Position numbers and translations under genes: made by a program
Notes under the pieces: generated by a model
What the model was told of the DNA's origin: nothing
Database searches by the model: none
The model's input: only the letters and a program-made list of their open reading frames with translations
In this document: in pieces, positions 49,390 to 59,269 of the stretch
Numbering within the stretch: position 1 is the first letter of the stretch
Layout of the letters: each line of letters begins with the position of its first letter
Source of the DNA: Geothrix sp. SG200
Lineage (GTDB): Bacteria > Acidobacteriota > Holophagae > Holophagales > Holophagaceae
Assembly (NCBI RefSeq): GCF_022808935.1
Contig: NZ_JAKZFR010000001.1
Coordinates: forward strand, 124,001-188,000
DNA: 64,000 nt
Reading direction: 5' to 3'

Positions 49390-51782
49390 CCAGGATCCAT
49401 GGATCGCGGGCCGGCCGCGAACCCGTCAGGGAGGCCGAGCCGGAGCCGCTGTCGGTACCCGACCTTCCCAAGGATGCCGCGGCCATCATCGCCGTGCCGA
49501 AACTCGACCTCTTCCCTGGCATGGTGACGGTGGTGACCATCGGCCAGGGGCAGCCATCCGTCATCGCGGCGCAGGAGGCCATCAAGACGGAACGCGGGCT
49601 GGGGCTCCTGTTGCAGCGGGATCCCGCCAAGGAGGAGCCGGGACCGGAAGACCTCTATCAGGTCGGGACCCTGGCCCACATCCTCCGGTTCATCACGACG
49701 CCGGATGGCTCCCACCACCTCATCTGCCACGGGGAGCAGCGCTTCCGGGTGCTTGAATTCCTCGACGGGTGGCCCTTTCTGGCCGCCCGCATCATCCGGG
49801 TCCGGGAGGACGACACTCTGTCCAGCGCCCTGGAAGCCCGGCTCGTCACCCTGCGCCAGCAGGTGCAGGAATACGCCGAAGCCCTCCCCATGCCTCCCCT
49901 GGAGCTGATCAACGCCATCCGGCAGCTCAATGCGCCAGGACCGGCCGCCGATCTGGTGACGGGGCTGATGGACATCAAGGCCCAGGACAAGCAGGACATC
50001 CTCGAGACCTTCGATGTGCGGGAGCGGCTGGACAAGGTGCTGGCCCGCATGGCTCACGCCCTGGAAGTGATCCACATGTCCCGCAAGATCACCGAGCAGA
50101 CGCGGGAAGCCATGAACGCCCAGCAGCGGGAATTCCTTCTGCGCGAGCAGCTGAAGCAGATCCAGAAGGAGCTCGGGGACACGGACGAGACGGCGGCGGA
50201 GCTGGAGGCGGTCGCGAAGGCCATCGCCGACGCGAAGATGCCGGAAGACGTCGAGAAGCAGGCCCGCAAGGAGCTGAGGCGCCTGCAGCGCATGCCGGAT
50301 TCGGCCGCCGAATATTCCATGATCCGCACCTACCTTGACTGGCTGACCGAGCTGCCCTGGTCCCGCGAAAGCGAGGCCGGCATCGACATCTCCGAGGCGC
50401 GGACGATCCTGGACGCGGACCACTACGGCCTGGAGAAGGTCAAGAAGCGCATGCTCGAGTACCTGGCGGTCCGCAAGCTCAACCCCGGGGGGAAGAGCCC
50501 CATCCTGTGCTTCGTCGGACCTCCCGGGGTGGGGAAGACCTCGCTCGGGCAGAGCATCGCCCACGCCACTGGGCGAAAGTTCGTGCATGCGAGTCTGGGC
50601 GGCGTCCACGACGAGGCGGAGATCCGGGGCCATCGGCGCACGTACATCGGCGCCCTGCCCGGCAGCATCATCCAGGGCATCCACAACGCCGGCACACGCA
50701 ACCCGGTGTTCATGCTGGACGAGATGGACAAGCTGGGCGCCGGGGGGTTCCACGGCGATCCCGCCTCGGCCCTGCTGGAAGCCCTGGATCCGGAGCAGAA
50801 CAGCACTTTCCGCGACAACTACCTCGGCCTCCCCTTCGATCTGTCGCACGTGATGTTCATCGGCACGGCCAATGTGCTGGAGACCATTCCCGGCCCGCTC
50901 CGCGACCGCATGGAGGTGATCCAGCTCCCCGGCTACACGGAGGAGGAGAAGCTCGAGATCGCACGCCGGTACCTGGTGGGGCGGCAACTGGCCACCAACG
51001 GGCTGACGGCGCCGCAGTGCGCCTTCGAGGAGGGGACCCTCACCGGCATCGTCCGGGACTACACGCGGGAGGCCGGCGTGCGCAACCTGGAGCGGGAGAT
51101 CGGATCCGTGCTCCGCCACGTGGCCATGGGCGTGGCCGAAGGCAGGCTGGAGACCGTCCGCGTGAAGCCGGAGGATCTGGGCGAGATCCTCGGCCCGCCC
51201 CGGTTCGAGTCGGAGAGCGCCATGCGCTCGGGAAGGCCGGGCGTGGCCACGGGGCTCGCCTGGACCCCCGTGGGCGGCGACATCCTGTTCGTCGAAGCGG
51301 CCCGGATGCCGGGCAGCGGCAAGCTCCTCCTGACCGGCCAGCTGGGCGACGTGATGAAGGAGAGCGCCCAGGCCGCCCTGTCCCTCCTGAAGGGGCACCT
51401 GGGCGAGCTGGGCCTGGCGGGCGAGGACTTCGAGCGGCTGGATGTCCACATCCACGTGCCGGCCGGGGCCACGCCGAAAGACGGGCCCAGCGCTGGCATC
51501 GCCATGTTCGTGGCGCTGGTCTCCCTGTTCACCGGACGCTCCGTCCGGAGCGACACGGCCATGACTGGAGAGATCTCCCTGCGGGGGCTCGTCCTGCCGG
51601 TGGGCGGCATCAAGGAGAAGGTGCTTGCGGCCCTGCGCTCAGGGATCACCCGGGTCATGCTGCCTTCCCGGAATCGGAAGGATCTGGAGGATATCCCGCC
51701 CTTGGCCCGGGAGCGCCTGCGGATCATCTGGATCGACCAGGTGTACGAAGCGCTCGGCGCGGTCCTGGAAGAAGGCCCCTGA
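49386..51782 (+). CDS. lon: ATP-dependent Lon protease
   Basis: A cytoplasmic AAA+ serine protease for misfolded and regulatory proteins, 798 residues (E. coli 784). An N-terminal substrate domain (about 35-230) and coiled linker precede Walker A GPPGVGKTS (about 378-386), Walker B VFMLDEMDKLG, and the protease domain with Ser in PKDGPSAGIAM (about 702) and Lys in GGIKEKVLAA (about 743), the Lon Ser-Lys dyad. The ATG overlaps the hsp20 stop. Pairing with a small heat-shock protein suggests joint handling of damaged proteins. Confidence 0.96.
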   Translation: MTRIHGSRAGREPVREAEPEPLSVPDLPKDAAAIIAVPKLDLFPGMVTVVTIGQGQPSVIAAQEAIKTERGLGLLLQRDPAKEEPGPEDLYQVGTLAHILRFITTPDGSHHLICHGEQRFRVLEFLDGWPFLAARIIRVREDDTLSSALEARLVTLRQQVQEYAEALPMPPLELINAIRQLNAPGPAADLVTGLMDIKAQDKQDILETFDVRERLDKVLARMAHALEVIHMSRKITEQTREAMNAQQREFLLREQLKQIQKELGDTDETAAELEAVAKAIADAKMPEDVEKQARKELRRLQRMPDSAAEYSMIRTYLDWLTELPWSRESEAGIDISEARTILDADHYGLEKVKKRMLEYLAVRKLNPGGKSPILCFVGPPGVGKTSLGQSIAHATGRKFVHASLGGVHDEAEIRGHRRTYIGALPGSIIQGIHNAGTRNPVFMLDEMDKLGAGGFHGDPASALLEALDPEQNSTFRDNYLGLPFDLSHVMFIGTANVLETIPGPLRDRMEVIQLPGYTEEEKLEIARRYLVGRQLATNGLTAPQCAFEEGTLTGIVRDYTREAGVRNLEREIGSVLRHVAMGVAEGRLETVRVKPEDLGEILGPPRFESESAMRSGRPGVATGLAWTPVGGDILFVEAARMPGSGKLLLTGQLGDVMKESAQAALSLLKGHLGELGLAGEDFERLDVHIHVPAGATPKDGPSAGIAMFVALVSLFTGRSVRSDTAMTGEISLRGLVLPVGGIKEKVLAALRSGITRVMLPSRNRKDLEDIPPLARERLRIIWIDQVYEALGAVLEEGP

Positions 51783-51858
51783 GGCGGGCGGCATGCGCTT
51801 TCCCATGAACAAGGAGGGCCCGGTCCGCGTGGATCCGGGCCCTGGCCTTCAGGAGCGC

Positions 51859-52011
51859 CTACTTGGCCTCGGCGGCGTAGGCGTTGGGGTTCGCCTTGAC
51901 CTTGGCGGCGCATTCATCGCAGCAGACGGTCAGCTCCTTGCCCGCCACCCGCACCTTGATCCCGCCGTCCTTCATGTCCCAGTCGCACACGGGGCACTTT
52001 TCGATGCTCAT
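51859..52011 (-). CDS. Small Cys-rich metal-binding protein (YHS/TRASH-like)
   Basis: A 50-residue protein beginning MSIEKCPVCDWDM and containing TVCCDECAAK, giving paired Cys (C-x2-C and C-C-x2-C) as in TRASH/YHS-type metal-binding knuckles. The C-terminal tail is helical. GAGGAG lies at good distance before the ATG at 52011; a longer frame extends upstream without support. It neighbours an AraC regulator (same strand, upstream). Metal and role are unknown. Confidence 0.68.
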   Translation of the reverse strand: MSIEKCPVCDWDMKDGGIKVRVAGKELTVCCDECAAKVKANPNAYAAEAK

Positions 52012-52100
52012 GGACTTTCTCCTCGTGGGGGTTCGACGTGAGGCCACCATGGCCGCCGGGCTCGAACCCTGTGAGAACAAAGGTAGGAAAGGGCGGATTC

Positions 52101-53018
52101 TCAAACTTCCAGATTCTTGCTCATTTGACGCAGCGTTCGAACGCTGGCGTTCCTTCGCACATTCGAAGGCGTCCGGCCGAATTCCTTCCGGAAGGCGTCC
52201 GCGAAGTGGCTGTGGCTGGAGAAGCCGAGCTCCAGGGCCAGGGCGGTCAGATCCGCCTCGCCGCCCGCCAGGCGATCCAAGGAGGCCCTGAGGCGCAGCA
52301 GGGTGAGGTAGCGATGGATGGAAATCCCGGTGCGCTGCTGGAACACGCGGGCGAAGTGGAAGGGCGAGGCGTGGACGGCCTGGGCCACCTCGTCGAGGCT
52401 GAGGCGTTCCCCCAGGCGGGCCGCGAGGTGGCTCTTGGCCGCTTCGACGAGGGCCTCATGATCGGCTTCCGTGCCCTCCCGGCGGGGACGGCGGGGATGG
52501 CCTTGCTGGGCGAAGGCGGCCTCCAGGGCGTCGGCCACGATCTGGAGGGCCGTGACATCCACCCAGAAGGGCTCCAGGGCTCCGGCCCCTGCTTCCAGGC
52601 GCCGCACCAGTTCCCGGTGCCTCCAGAAGACCGTCGAATCACAGGGGCCGGACACGAAGGGGAAGGGCTGCTCCGGCCGATCATCCACCGTGGGATCCAG
52701 CTCCCGGATGATGTCCTGGAGGACGCGCGGCGCGACGGCGAATACCGTGCCCCTGTCTCCGCCGTCGCCAGGGTGGCTCACGCGATACGTGGATCCCTTC
52801 GAGAAGAAGACCGCCTGGTTGACGTCCGCGGTGGCGTGGCTCCGGCTGAAATGCCGGCAGAAGGCGCCATGCCGCATGAGAACGAGCGTGTTGGCGTCGG
52901 AGGCCTCTTCGGGCCCGGGGCCGCCGCCGCAGGCATGGCAGCGGTATTCACGGACGCCGACGAGGGGGCTGTCGTACAGGCCCCGGAAGGCGACGGGAAT
53001 GTCAGGGCGACCCGGCAT
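52101..53018 (-). CDS. AraC-family transcriptional regulator
   Basis: A 305-residue regulator with an N-terminal cupin-like sensing region that includes a CHACGGG motif and CRHFSRSH (possible metal or redox ligands), and a C-terminal double HTH: LSLDEVAQAVHASPFHFARVFQQ and LTALALELGFSSHSHFADAFRKEFG (read in part), ending GRTPSNVRR. AAGG precedes the ATG. No clear target neighbours; the small Cys-rich protein just downstream is a candidate. Confidence 0.9.
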   Translation of the reverse strand: MPGRPDIPVAFRGLYDSPLVGVREYRCHACGGGPGPEEASDANTLVLMRHGAFCRHFSRSHATADVNQAVFFSKGSTYRVSHPGDGGDRGTVFAVAPRVLQDIIRELDPTVDDRPEQPFPFVSGPCDSTVFWRHRELVRRLEAGAGALEPFWVDVTALQIVADALEAAFAQQGHPRRPRREGTEADHEALVEAAKSHLAARLGERLSLDEVAQAVHASPFHFARVFQQRTGISIHRYLTLLRLRASLDRLAGGEADLTALALELGFSSHSHFADAFRKEFGRTPSNVRRNASVRTLRQMSKNLEV

Positions 53019-53138
53019 GCCTTCATCCTAGTGCACCCTCCGGGGAGGCGGCGGGCTGGTTTCCGGGCCACCCTGTCGCGACAGTTGTACGCCTTGGATC
53101 ATGGCCCTCCCACCAGCATCCCCGGGCCTCCCGGCTGA

Positions 53139-54398
53139 TCACCCGGCGGCCGGCCCGCGCAGGCGGAAGGGCTGGAGCCGTCCATAGCTCAAGGAGCGCC
53201 AGATCCATTCCAAGGGGCCGAACTGGAATCGTGCGAGCCACCACCGGCTGGCCAGGACCTGCAGCCCGTAGACCACGACTCCGAGCAGGGTGGCGGAAGC
53301 AAGGCCCATGCGGTCGTAGAGGCCCAGGCCCCAGTGATAGAAGATGCCCGTCATGACGAGGCTCTGGGCCAGGTAGTTCGTGAAGGCCATGCGCCCCGGC
53401 CAGGTCAGGACCCGAAGCCGGCGGCGCCAGGTCTCGTCCTGCCAGAGCAGCAGCAGGCCGGCCCCGTACCCGAGGGCGAGGATCATGGGTTGCAGGGTGG
53501 TGAGGGCGCGGAGCGGCAGCAACCAGCGGGAGAGGGGCCAGTGGGAGAGGGCCCAGGCCCTGGCCGGAGGCGTGTCCCGGCCGGCCCACACGAGGCCCAG
53601 GAGGAGACCCAGGGCCAAGCCCCCCTTGGCGACGCGGCGGAGCAGGGGGAGGTGGGCGGCCGGATCCTTCAGGAGGCCCGACTTCCAGATTCCGAGACCG
53701 ACGAGGAAGTTCAGGATGGAGTATCCAAGCCCCCCCAGGAGCAGGCCGCTGGCGTCATGGAGCCAGTCCCGGAGGCGGAAGACGAGGATCTGCCACCAGG
53801 AGCCTTGCCCATAGGCGGCCAGGCACTGGCTGGTCCAGGCGCGGGCGGCGGCCAGCTCGGCGGCGGAAGGCATCGGCGGGGCGCCCCGGCGCAGATGGAA
53901 GATTGAGACCACGAGCGCGATCCCCAGCCCCAGTCCCCAGAGAGAGGCTGCCCAGATCCAGACGGTGCGGGCCCGCCTTCCCAGGAAGGGCAGCAGGAGG
54001 AAGCCGCACAGTGCATAGGCGTGGAGGATGTCCCCCATCCAGAGCAGGAGGATGTGCAGGATGCCGAACCCGAGCAGGACCGCGAGCCGGCGCCGGATGA
54101 AGGGACCGAAAGCCTCCCCCCTCGCTTCGATCCGCTCCTTCTGGATGCTCAGGCCCACGGCAAAGAGCATCGAGAAGAGGGTCATGGCCTTTCCGGAAAG
54201 GAAGACGGTGGTCAGGAAGGCCGTCGCCCCGTCAGCCAGGCTGGGCCAGGATTCCCGGAGAGACTGGACCCGCGCCTCGGGCGCGAAGAACCATGGCACG
54301 TTCATGAGGAGGACGCCGAACAGGGCCGCCCCGCGGAGGGCGTCCAGGTGACCCAGCCGCTCGGATTGGGACACCGGCCGGGCCTCGAGGTGATCCAT
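53139..54398 (-). CDS. DUF418-family multi-pass membrane protein
   Basis: A 419-residue inner-membrane protein with about ten hydrophobic segments. The opening LGHLDALRGAALFGVLLMNV and the C-terminal PGRMAFTNYLAQSLVMTGIF and FQFGPLEWIWRSLSYG are hallmarks of DUF418 (YeiB-like) proteins, which are related to acyltransferase-3 membrane proteins. AGGAG precedes the ATG. Function unknown; it is the upstream neighbour of the AraC regulator on the same strand. Confidence 0.88.
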   Translation of the reverse strand: MDHLEARPVSQSERLGHLDALRGAALFGVLLMNVPWFFAPEARVQSLRESWPSLADGATAFLTTVFLSGKAMTLFSMLFAVGLSIQKERIEARGEAFGPFIRRRLAVLLGFGILHILLLWMGDILHAYALCGFLLLPFLGRRARTVWIWAASLWGLGLGIALVVSIFHLRRGAPPMPSAAELAAARAWTSQCLAAYGQGSWWQILVFRLRDWLHDASGLLLGGLGYSILNFLVGLGIWKSGLLKDPAAHLPLLRRVAKGGLALGLLLGLVWAGRDTPPARAWALSHWPLSRWLLPLRALTTLQPMILALGYGAGLLLLWQDETWRRRLRVLTWPGRMAFTNYLAQSLVMTGIFYHWGLGLYDRMGLASATLLGVVVYGLQVLASRWWLARFQFGPLEWIWRSLSYGRLQPFRLRGPAAG

Positions 54399-54424
54399 GC
54401 GGGCTCCTGGGATTGGACGGAAGC

Positions 54425-54889
54425 CTATCGGGAGTCCGGCCTCCCCGCGAGGCCGGAACCGAGGAGCCTCCCCTGGAGGGACCCGCCCGGGAGCGGGCCC
54501 CAGGTTCGTCCATCCTGGCTATCCGGCCGGTTGTCGCCCAGGACCAGGTACCCGGCCCCGCAGGTCTGGCGCCCCGCGCCGTTCCGCTCGGGATGCAGGA
54601 CCCAGGGTTCCTCCAGGCGCCGGCCGTCGATCCAGAGATCCGGGCCGTCCCAGCTCAGGGTCTCGCCGGGAAGTCCCAGCACGCGCTTCACCGAGGGCCC
54701 GTGGGGGCCCGCGACGACCCAGACCTCCCCCCTCCTGGGTCTGTGGCTGGCCCATGCCCGCACGGCCCAGCGCAGGTCGCCGTCGCGGAGCGCGGGCTCC
54801 ATGCTGTGCCCTGACACCCGGATCGGATGCAGCACCGTCAGGGGCGACAGGGCCAGGGCCAGGGCGGCCAGGGGGATCCAGGGTTTCAC
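54425..54889 (-). CDS. lepB: Short signal peptidase I
   Basis: A membrane serine protease that removes signal peptides, here only 154 residues (LepB usually 200-320). A single N-terminal membrane helix (WIPLAALALALSPLTVLH) is followed by the catalytic Ser in VSGHSMEPAL, Lys in PSVKRVLGLPGE and the box E region LVLGDNRPDSQDGRTWG. The GTG start overlaps the upstream gene's stop (GTGA). The short form resembles TraF/conjugative or accessory type I peptidases, so it may process a subset of substrates. Confidence 0.85.
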   Translation of the reverse strand: MKPWIPLAALALALSPLTVLHPIRVSGHSMEPALRDGDLRWAVRAWASHRPRRGEVWVVAGPHGPSVKRVLGLPGETLSWDGPDLWIDGRRLEEPWVLHPERNGAGRQTCGAGYLVLGDNRPDSQDGRTWGPLPGGSLQGRLLGSGLAGRPDSR

Positions 54890-55239
54890 GGGCGGACGGT
54901 CAGCCGCCTTCCCCGTCCGTCCGTCAGCGCGAGTTCCTTGAGACGGGCGGGGGCGGAGACGAAGGGGGCCAGCTCGATCAGCAGCCGCCGGGCCAGGGCC
55001 AGGGGACCGTCCAGGCCCAGCTCCGATAGGAGCTTCCCCTGGAGGGGCGCCAGGCTGCGGTCCAGGGCCGCTTCCAGATCCCGGAAGTCCACCACCACGT
55101 CGAAGCTGTCCAGGCCCGGGCGGGTGGCCACCACCTCCACGGTGTAGTCGTGGCCCTCCCAGGCCTCGCCCGTGCGGAACACCACCGACAGGGGGCGGGT
55201 CACGGCGGCTTCGAAGATCAGGGGTACGGCGGGACTCAA
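54886..55239 (-). CDS. Degenerate PTPS/QueD-like protein
   Basis: A 117-residue protein resembling 6-pyruvoyl-tetrahydropterin synthase/QueD by order of elements: FEAAVTRPLSVVF at the start, WEGHDYTVEVVA in place of H-G-H-x-Y-x-V, and FDVVVDFRDLEAALDRSL. Most zinc His (only EGH-D-Y keeps one) and the catalytic Cys are missing, so normal queuosine or pterin chemistry is unlikely. The start is TTG with GGAG upstream. It overlaps lepB by GTGA. A scaffold or binding role is possible. Confidence 0.6.
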   Translation of the reverse strand: MSPAVPLIFEAAVTRPLSVVFRTGEAWEGHDYTVEVVATRPGLDSFDVVVDFRDLEAALDRSLAPLQGKLLSELGLDGPLALARRLLIELAPFVSAPARLKELALTDGRGRRLTVRP

Positions 55240-55399
55240 AGGGGGCTCCGGAAACTGACTCCAGGTCGGGCCTTCAGTTTGTCATGGGCAAGGCTACACT
55301 GGGCCTTCGACCGCATACCTGATAACCGGGTGAGACAATGATCGGCCTCCGGCTCCTTGCCGAAGGACGAGCTGAACCTTGAATGCTGGAGGGATTGCC

Positions 55400-57439
55400 A
55401 TGAAGGCCCTGGAAATCGCGCTGTTCTGGATCATGACCCTGGCTGCGGGCGGGTTCTTCGCGTGGACCATCCGCCTGCGCATCGCCACCCTGAAGGCGGG
55501 CCTGCCAGACAACCGGTTCGACCAGCCCTGGGTGCGCCTGAAGGGCGTCTTCACCCTCGCGCTGATGCAGAAGCGGATGGTCCGCGACAAGTACGCGGGC
55601 TTCTACCACATCCTCATCTTCTGGGGCTTCTGCGTCCTGTCCCTGCGCACCATCGGGCTGGTGCTGGAGGGACTCTTCCCAGTCTTCCACATGACCGAGG
55701 CCCTGGGCGGCTTCGGACTGGGCTACCAGGCCACCAAGGACGTCTTCGAGGTGCTGGTGCTCCTGGGCCTGGGCCTCGCCACCTTCCGCCGCCTGGCCGC
55801 CAAGCCCTGGCGCCTGGAGAACTCCTGGGATGCCTGGGCCACGCTGAGCCTCATCGGCGGCCTCATGGTCACGGACCTCTTGGCGGACGGCGCCTTCGTG
55901 GCCCTGCACCATCCCACCTGGGCGGCCTGGTCTCCTGCGGGCGTGGCCGTGGCCGGCTGGCTGGGCGGAATGAGCGAAACGGGCCTCACCGTCCTCTACA
56001 AGACGATGTGGTGGCTGCACCTGGCCATCCTCTACTTCTTCGCCAACTTCCTGCCCTACTCCAAGCACTTCCACGTCTTCACCAGCCTCTTCAACATCTA
56101 CTTCCGCGAGCTGGAGCCCCAGAAGAACCTCAAGCCCATGGACCTGGAGGCCGAGCACTTCGGCATCAACAAGATCCAGGACTTCAGCTGGAAGCAGATG
56201 CTGGACTTCTACACCTGCGTGGAGTGCGGCCGCTGCCTGGAGAACTGCCCCACGACGCTCACGGGCAAGCCCCTCCGGCCCAAGAACTTCGGCAACGACC
56301 TGCGCGACTACCTGAAGGCCACGCCCCTGGAGCAGATGGCCCAGGACAAGCCCGTGCCCGAGGACCGCAAGCTCATCGGCGGGCCCGTGCCCGAAGGTTC
56401 CTTCTGGAAGCGCGATGACGAGCACGCCCCCTGGAGCAAGGAGCAGCTCGAAGGCTGGATCAGCCAGGACACCATCTGGGCCTGCACCAGCTGCGGCTAC
56501 TGCGAGTGGGCCTGCCCGCTGCAGATCAGCTTCGTGGACAAGCTGGTGGGCATGCGCCGCTACCTCACACTGGAGGAGAGCGACTTCCCCGCCGAGGCGC
56601 AGACCGCCTTCAAGGGCATGGAGCGCCAGGGCAATCCCTGGAACCTGCCCCAGGCGGATCGTGCCAAGTGGGCCGAGGGCCTCGAAGTCCCCACCTTCGC
56701 GGAGAACCCCGAGGCCGAGTACCTCTTCTGGGTGGGCTGCGCTGGCAGCTACGACGCGGCTGGACAGAAGGTATCCAAGTCCCTGGTGAAGCTGCTGAAG
56801 GCCGCGAACGTCTCCTTCGCCATCCTGGGCACCGAGGAGAGCTGCACCTGCGAATCCGCCCGGCGCCTTGGCAACGAATACCTCTACCAGTCCGCCACCG
56901 AGGCCAACATCGAGACCCTCAAGGGCCATGGCGTGAAGAAGGTCGTCACCAACTGCCCCCACTGCCTCAACACCCTGAAGAACGAGTACCCGGCCTTCGG
57001 CGGCGACTTCGAGGTGGTGCACGGCACGGAGCTGGTGGCCAAGCTGATGTCGGAAGGCAAGCTCAAGCTCGACCAGAAGGTGGACGTGGACCTCACCTAC
57101 CACGACCCCTGCTACCTCAGCCGCATCAACGGCCAGGTGGAGGCCCCCCGCGCCATCCTGGACGCCATCCCCGGCGTGAAGCTCACCGAGATGGAGAAGC
57201 ACGGCGAGGCCACCATGTGCTGCGGCGCCGGTGGCGGCCGGTTCTGGCTGGAGGAGCACCTGGGCAAGCGCGTGAACCACGAGCGCTTCGAGCAGGCCCT
57301 GGAGACCAAGGCCACCACCATCGCCGTGGGATGCCCCTTCTGCAACGTCATGCTGAACAACGCGGCAGGCGAGACCAACCACGAGGGCGTGGCCACCACG
57401 GACGTGCTGGAGCTGGCGGCCAAGGCCCTCAAGGCCTGA
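55400..57439 (+). CDS. Membrane Fe-S oxidoreductase, ETF:quinone oxidoreductase (EMO/DUF224) type
   Basis: A 679-residue membrane enzyme thought in related bacteria to pass electrons from ETF (acyl-CoA oxidation) to menaquinone. An N-terminal NarI-like membrane part (about 1-245, several helices with His) is followed by two 4Fe-4S motifs, CVECGRCLENCP and CTSCGYCEWACP, and two CCG-type domains (VTNCPHCLNTLKNEY; CCGAGGGRFW). GGAGG precedes the ATG at 55400. No etfAB is adjacent. Heterodisulfide-reductase-related functions are an alternative. A GC hairpin follows the stop. Confidence 0.85.
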   Translation: MKALEIALFWIMTLAAGGFFAWTIRLRIATLKAGLPDNRFDQPWVRLKGVFTLALMQKRMVRDKYAGFYHILIFWGFCVLSLRTIGLVLEGLFPVFHMTEALGGFGLGYQATKDVFEVLVLLGLGLATFRRLAAKPWRLENSWDAWATLSLIGGLMVTDLLADGAFVALHHPTWAAWSPAGVAVAGWLGGMSETGLTVLYKTMWWLHLAILYFFANFLPYSKHFHVFTSLFNIYFRELEPQKNLKPMDLEAEHFGINKIQDFSWKQMLDFYTCVECGRCLENCPTTLTGKPLRPKNFGNDLRDYLKATPLEQMAQDKPVPEDRKLIGGPVPEGSFWKRDDEHAPWSKEQLEGWISQDTIWACTSCGYCEWACPLQISFVDKLVGMRRYLTLEESDFPAEAQTAFKGMERQGNPWNLPQADRAKWAEGLEVPTFAENPEAEYLFWVGCAGSYDAAGQKVSKSLVKLLKAANVSFAILGTEESCTCESARRLGNEYLYQSATEANIETLKGHGVKKVVTNCPHCLNTLKNEYPAFGGDFEVVHGTELVAKLMSEGKLKLDQKVDVDLTYHDPCYLSRINGQVEAPRAILDAIPGVKLTEMEKHGEATMCCGAGGGRFWLEEHLGKRVNHERFEQALETKATTIAVGCPFCNVMLNNAAGETNHEGVATTDVLELAAKALKA

Positions 57440-57461
57440 ACCACCCGGCCAGGGTTACCCA

Positions 57462-57483
57462 CCGGGGCGCGCCCGCGCCCCGG
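57462..57483 (+). terminator. GC hairpin after the Fe-S oxidoreductase
   Basis: CCGGGGCGCG and CGCGCCCCGG form a nearly continuous stem with a tight CC centre, 22 bp past the stop. No T tail, so termination is uncertain. Confidence 0.45.
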
Positions 57484-57564
57484 GCCCGCCCCGGGGAAGT
57501 TTCGTCACCACGGCCTCCAACCCTGTGATCAGATGATGGGGCCCCCGCTCACGAGGCTCCAGGC

Positions 57565-59157
57565 ATGCGCATTGCAGCGAAGATCATCTCCCTTACGGTC
57601 GCCACGGCTTCGATCGCGGGCCTGGCGCTCGGGACCTTCCTCGTCATCGAGGGGCGGCGCACGTCCGAGCAGCGCATCGAGCAGCTCGAGCGGACCCTGC
57701 GCACCGACTACGACCGGCGGGCGCGCCTCGAGGTCGAGACCGCGGCATCCATGCTCAAGGCGATCGCGGAGCGGCAGCAGAAGGGCGAGATCAAGGCCGA
57801 CGAGGCGAGGCAACTCGGTGCCGATCTCCTGCGTGGCCTCCGGTACGACGGGGAGGGGTACTTCTGGGCGGACACGGTGGATGGCCTGAACGTGGTCCAC
57901 GCCACCCAGCCCGGCCTTGAGGGCAAGAACCGGATCGACGCCGTGGATCCGAAGGGCACCCCATACATGCGGGACATCATCCAGGCCGGCACCAGCGGCG
58001 GCGGATACAGCAACTACTGGTTCCCCAAGCAGGGTGGCAGCGTGCCGTTGCCCAAGCGGGCCTACTCGCTCCTGGTGCCCTCATTCGGCTGGGTGATCGG
58101 CACCGGCAACTACGTGGACGACATCGACGCGATCGTGGCCGCCGAGCGGACGGCCGCCCTGGCCGATATTCGGCAGCGCACCCAGGTGCTGCTCGCCGTG
58201 GTCGTCCTGTGCCTGGTCGTGACCGTGGCGGTGTGGGCGACCTTCGGGCACCGGATCGCCCGGCCCATCTTGGCGATCACCGCCAGCCTCGGCCGCCTGG
58301 CCGCCTACGATTTCCGGGAGGACGAGCCCCTGAAGGCTTTCGAGGCCGCGCAGGACGAGACCGGCGCGATGGCCAGCGCCCTGCGGGCCATGCGGGAGGC
58401 CGTGGCCTCCCTGATCGCCACGCTCCAGCACTCGGTCGAGGTCGTCAAGCAGGTGAGCACCCAGCTGAACGCCACGTCGCAGGATGTGAGCCACGGCTCC
58501 TCGGAGCAGGCGGCCTCGGTGGAGGAGCTGACGGCTTCCATGCAGGAGCTGGCCGCCGGGGCGGCCCGGGCCGCGGAAGATGCGAGGAAGGCGAGCGATC
58601 GGGCTGCCGGCGTGGCGGAGGAGGTGCGCGTCGGGACCAGCGCCGCCGCGGAGACCTCGGCGGCCATGCGCGACATCGCCGAGCGGATCGGCATGGTGGA
58701 GGACCTCGCCTATCAGACCAACCTCCTGGCCCTCAACGCGGCCATCGAGGCGGCGCGCGCCGGCGTCCACGGACGCGGCTTCGCGGTGGTGGCCGCCGAG
58801 GTGCAGAAGCTCGCGGAGCGCAGCGGCGAGGGGGCCAAGGAGATCCGCGCCATCTCGGACCGGAGCGTGGGCATCGCCGTGCGCGCCGAGGCGCTGCTCG
58901 CCCGGGTGGCGCCCGAGGTGACGCGGAGCGCCCGGAAGCTGAAGGCCTTCGCCGACGCCGCCATGGCCCAGGACCACACGGTGCGGGAGATCAACCGCGC
59001 CCTCGAGGAGCTCTCCCAGGTGGTGCAGCGGCACGCGACGGCCGCCGAGGAGATGTCCGCCACGTCAGAGGTCCTGTCGTCGCAGGCGACAGCCCTCGAC
59101 GAGAGCGCCAGGGCCTTCGTGCTCGAGGGGCCCGCCCGCGACCTCGCCCAGGGGTGA
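57565..59157 (+). CDS. Methyl-accepting chemotaxis protein (sCache sensor)
   Basis: A 530-residue chemoreceptor. Two membrane helices ([41 protein letters not shown]) bracket a periplasmic single-Cache domain (about 30-190, with GEGYFWADT and [16 protein letters not shown]). A HAMP region ([17 protein letters not shown]) leads into the signalling hairpin, whose tip [18 protein letters not shown] and [15 protein letters not shown] are intact. There is no CheR-tethering pentapeptide at the end. sCache_2 domains often bind small organic acids; the ligand is unknown. No che genes are adjacent. Confidence 0.93.
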   Translation: MRIAAKIISLTVATASIAGLALGTFLVIEGRRTSEQRIEQLERTLRTDYDRRARLEVETAASMLKAIAERQQKGEIKADEARQLGADLLRGLRYDGEGYFWADTVDGLNVVHATQPGLEGKNRIDAVDPKGTPYMRDIIQAGTSGGGYSNYWFPKQGGSVPLPKRAYSLLVPSFGWVIGTGNYVDDIDAIVAAERTAALADIRQRTQVLLAVVVLCLVVTVAVWATFGHRIARPILAITASLGRLAAYDFREDEPLKAFEAAQDETGAMASALRAMREAVASLIATLQHSVEVVKQVSTQLNATSQDVSHGSSEQAASVEELTASMQELAAGAARAAEDARKASDRAAGVAEEVRVGTSAAAETSAAMRDIAERIGMVEDLAYQTNLLALNAAIEAARAGVHGRGFAVVAAEVQKLAERSGEGAKEIRAISDRSVGIAVRAEALLARVAPEVTRSARKLKAFADAAMAQDHTVREINRALEELSQVVQRHATAAEEMSATSEVLSSQATALDESARAFVLEGPARDLAQG

Positions 59158-59269
59158 GGGCCCAAGCGTGATCCATGGGCTGGCTGGGGAGTCCGGCCGG
59201 CGAAGATGCACCCGGCAAAAATCAGCATTGCGCTTGGGGACGAATGGCATATTCATGTAAGAAGGTGAT

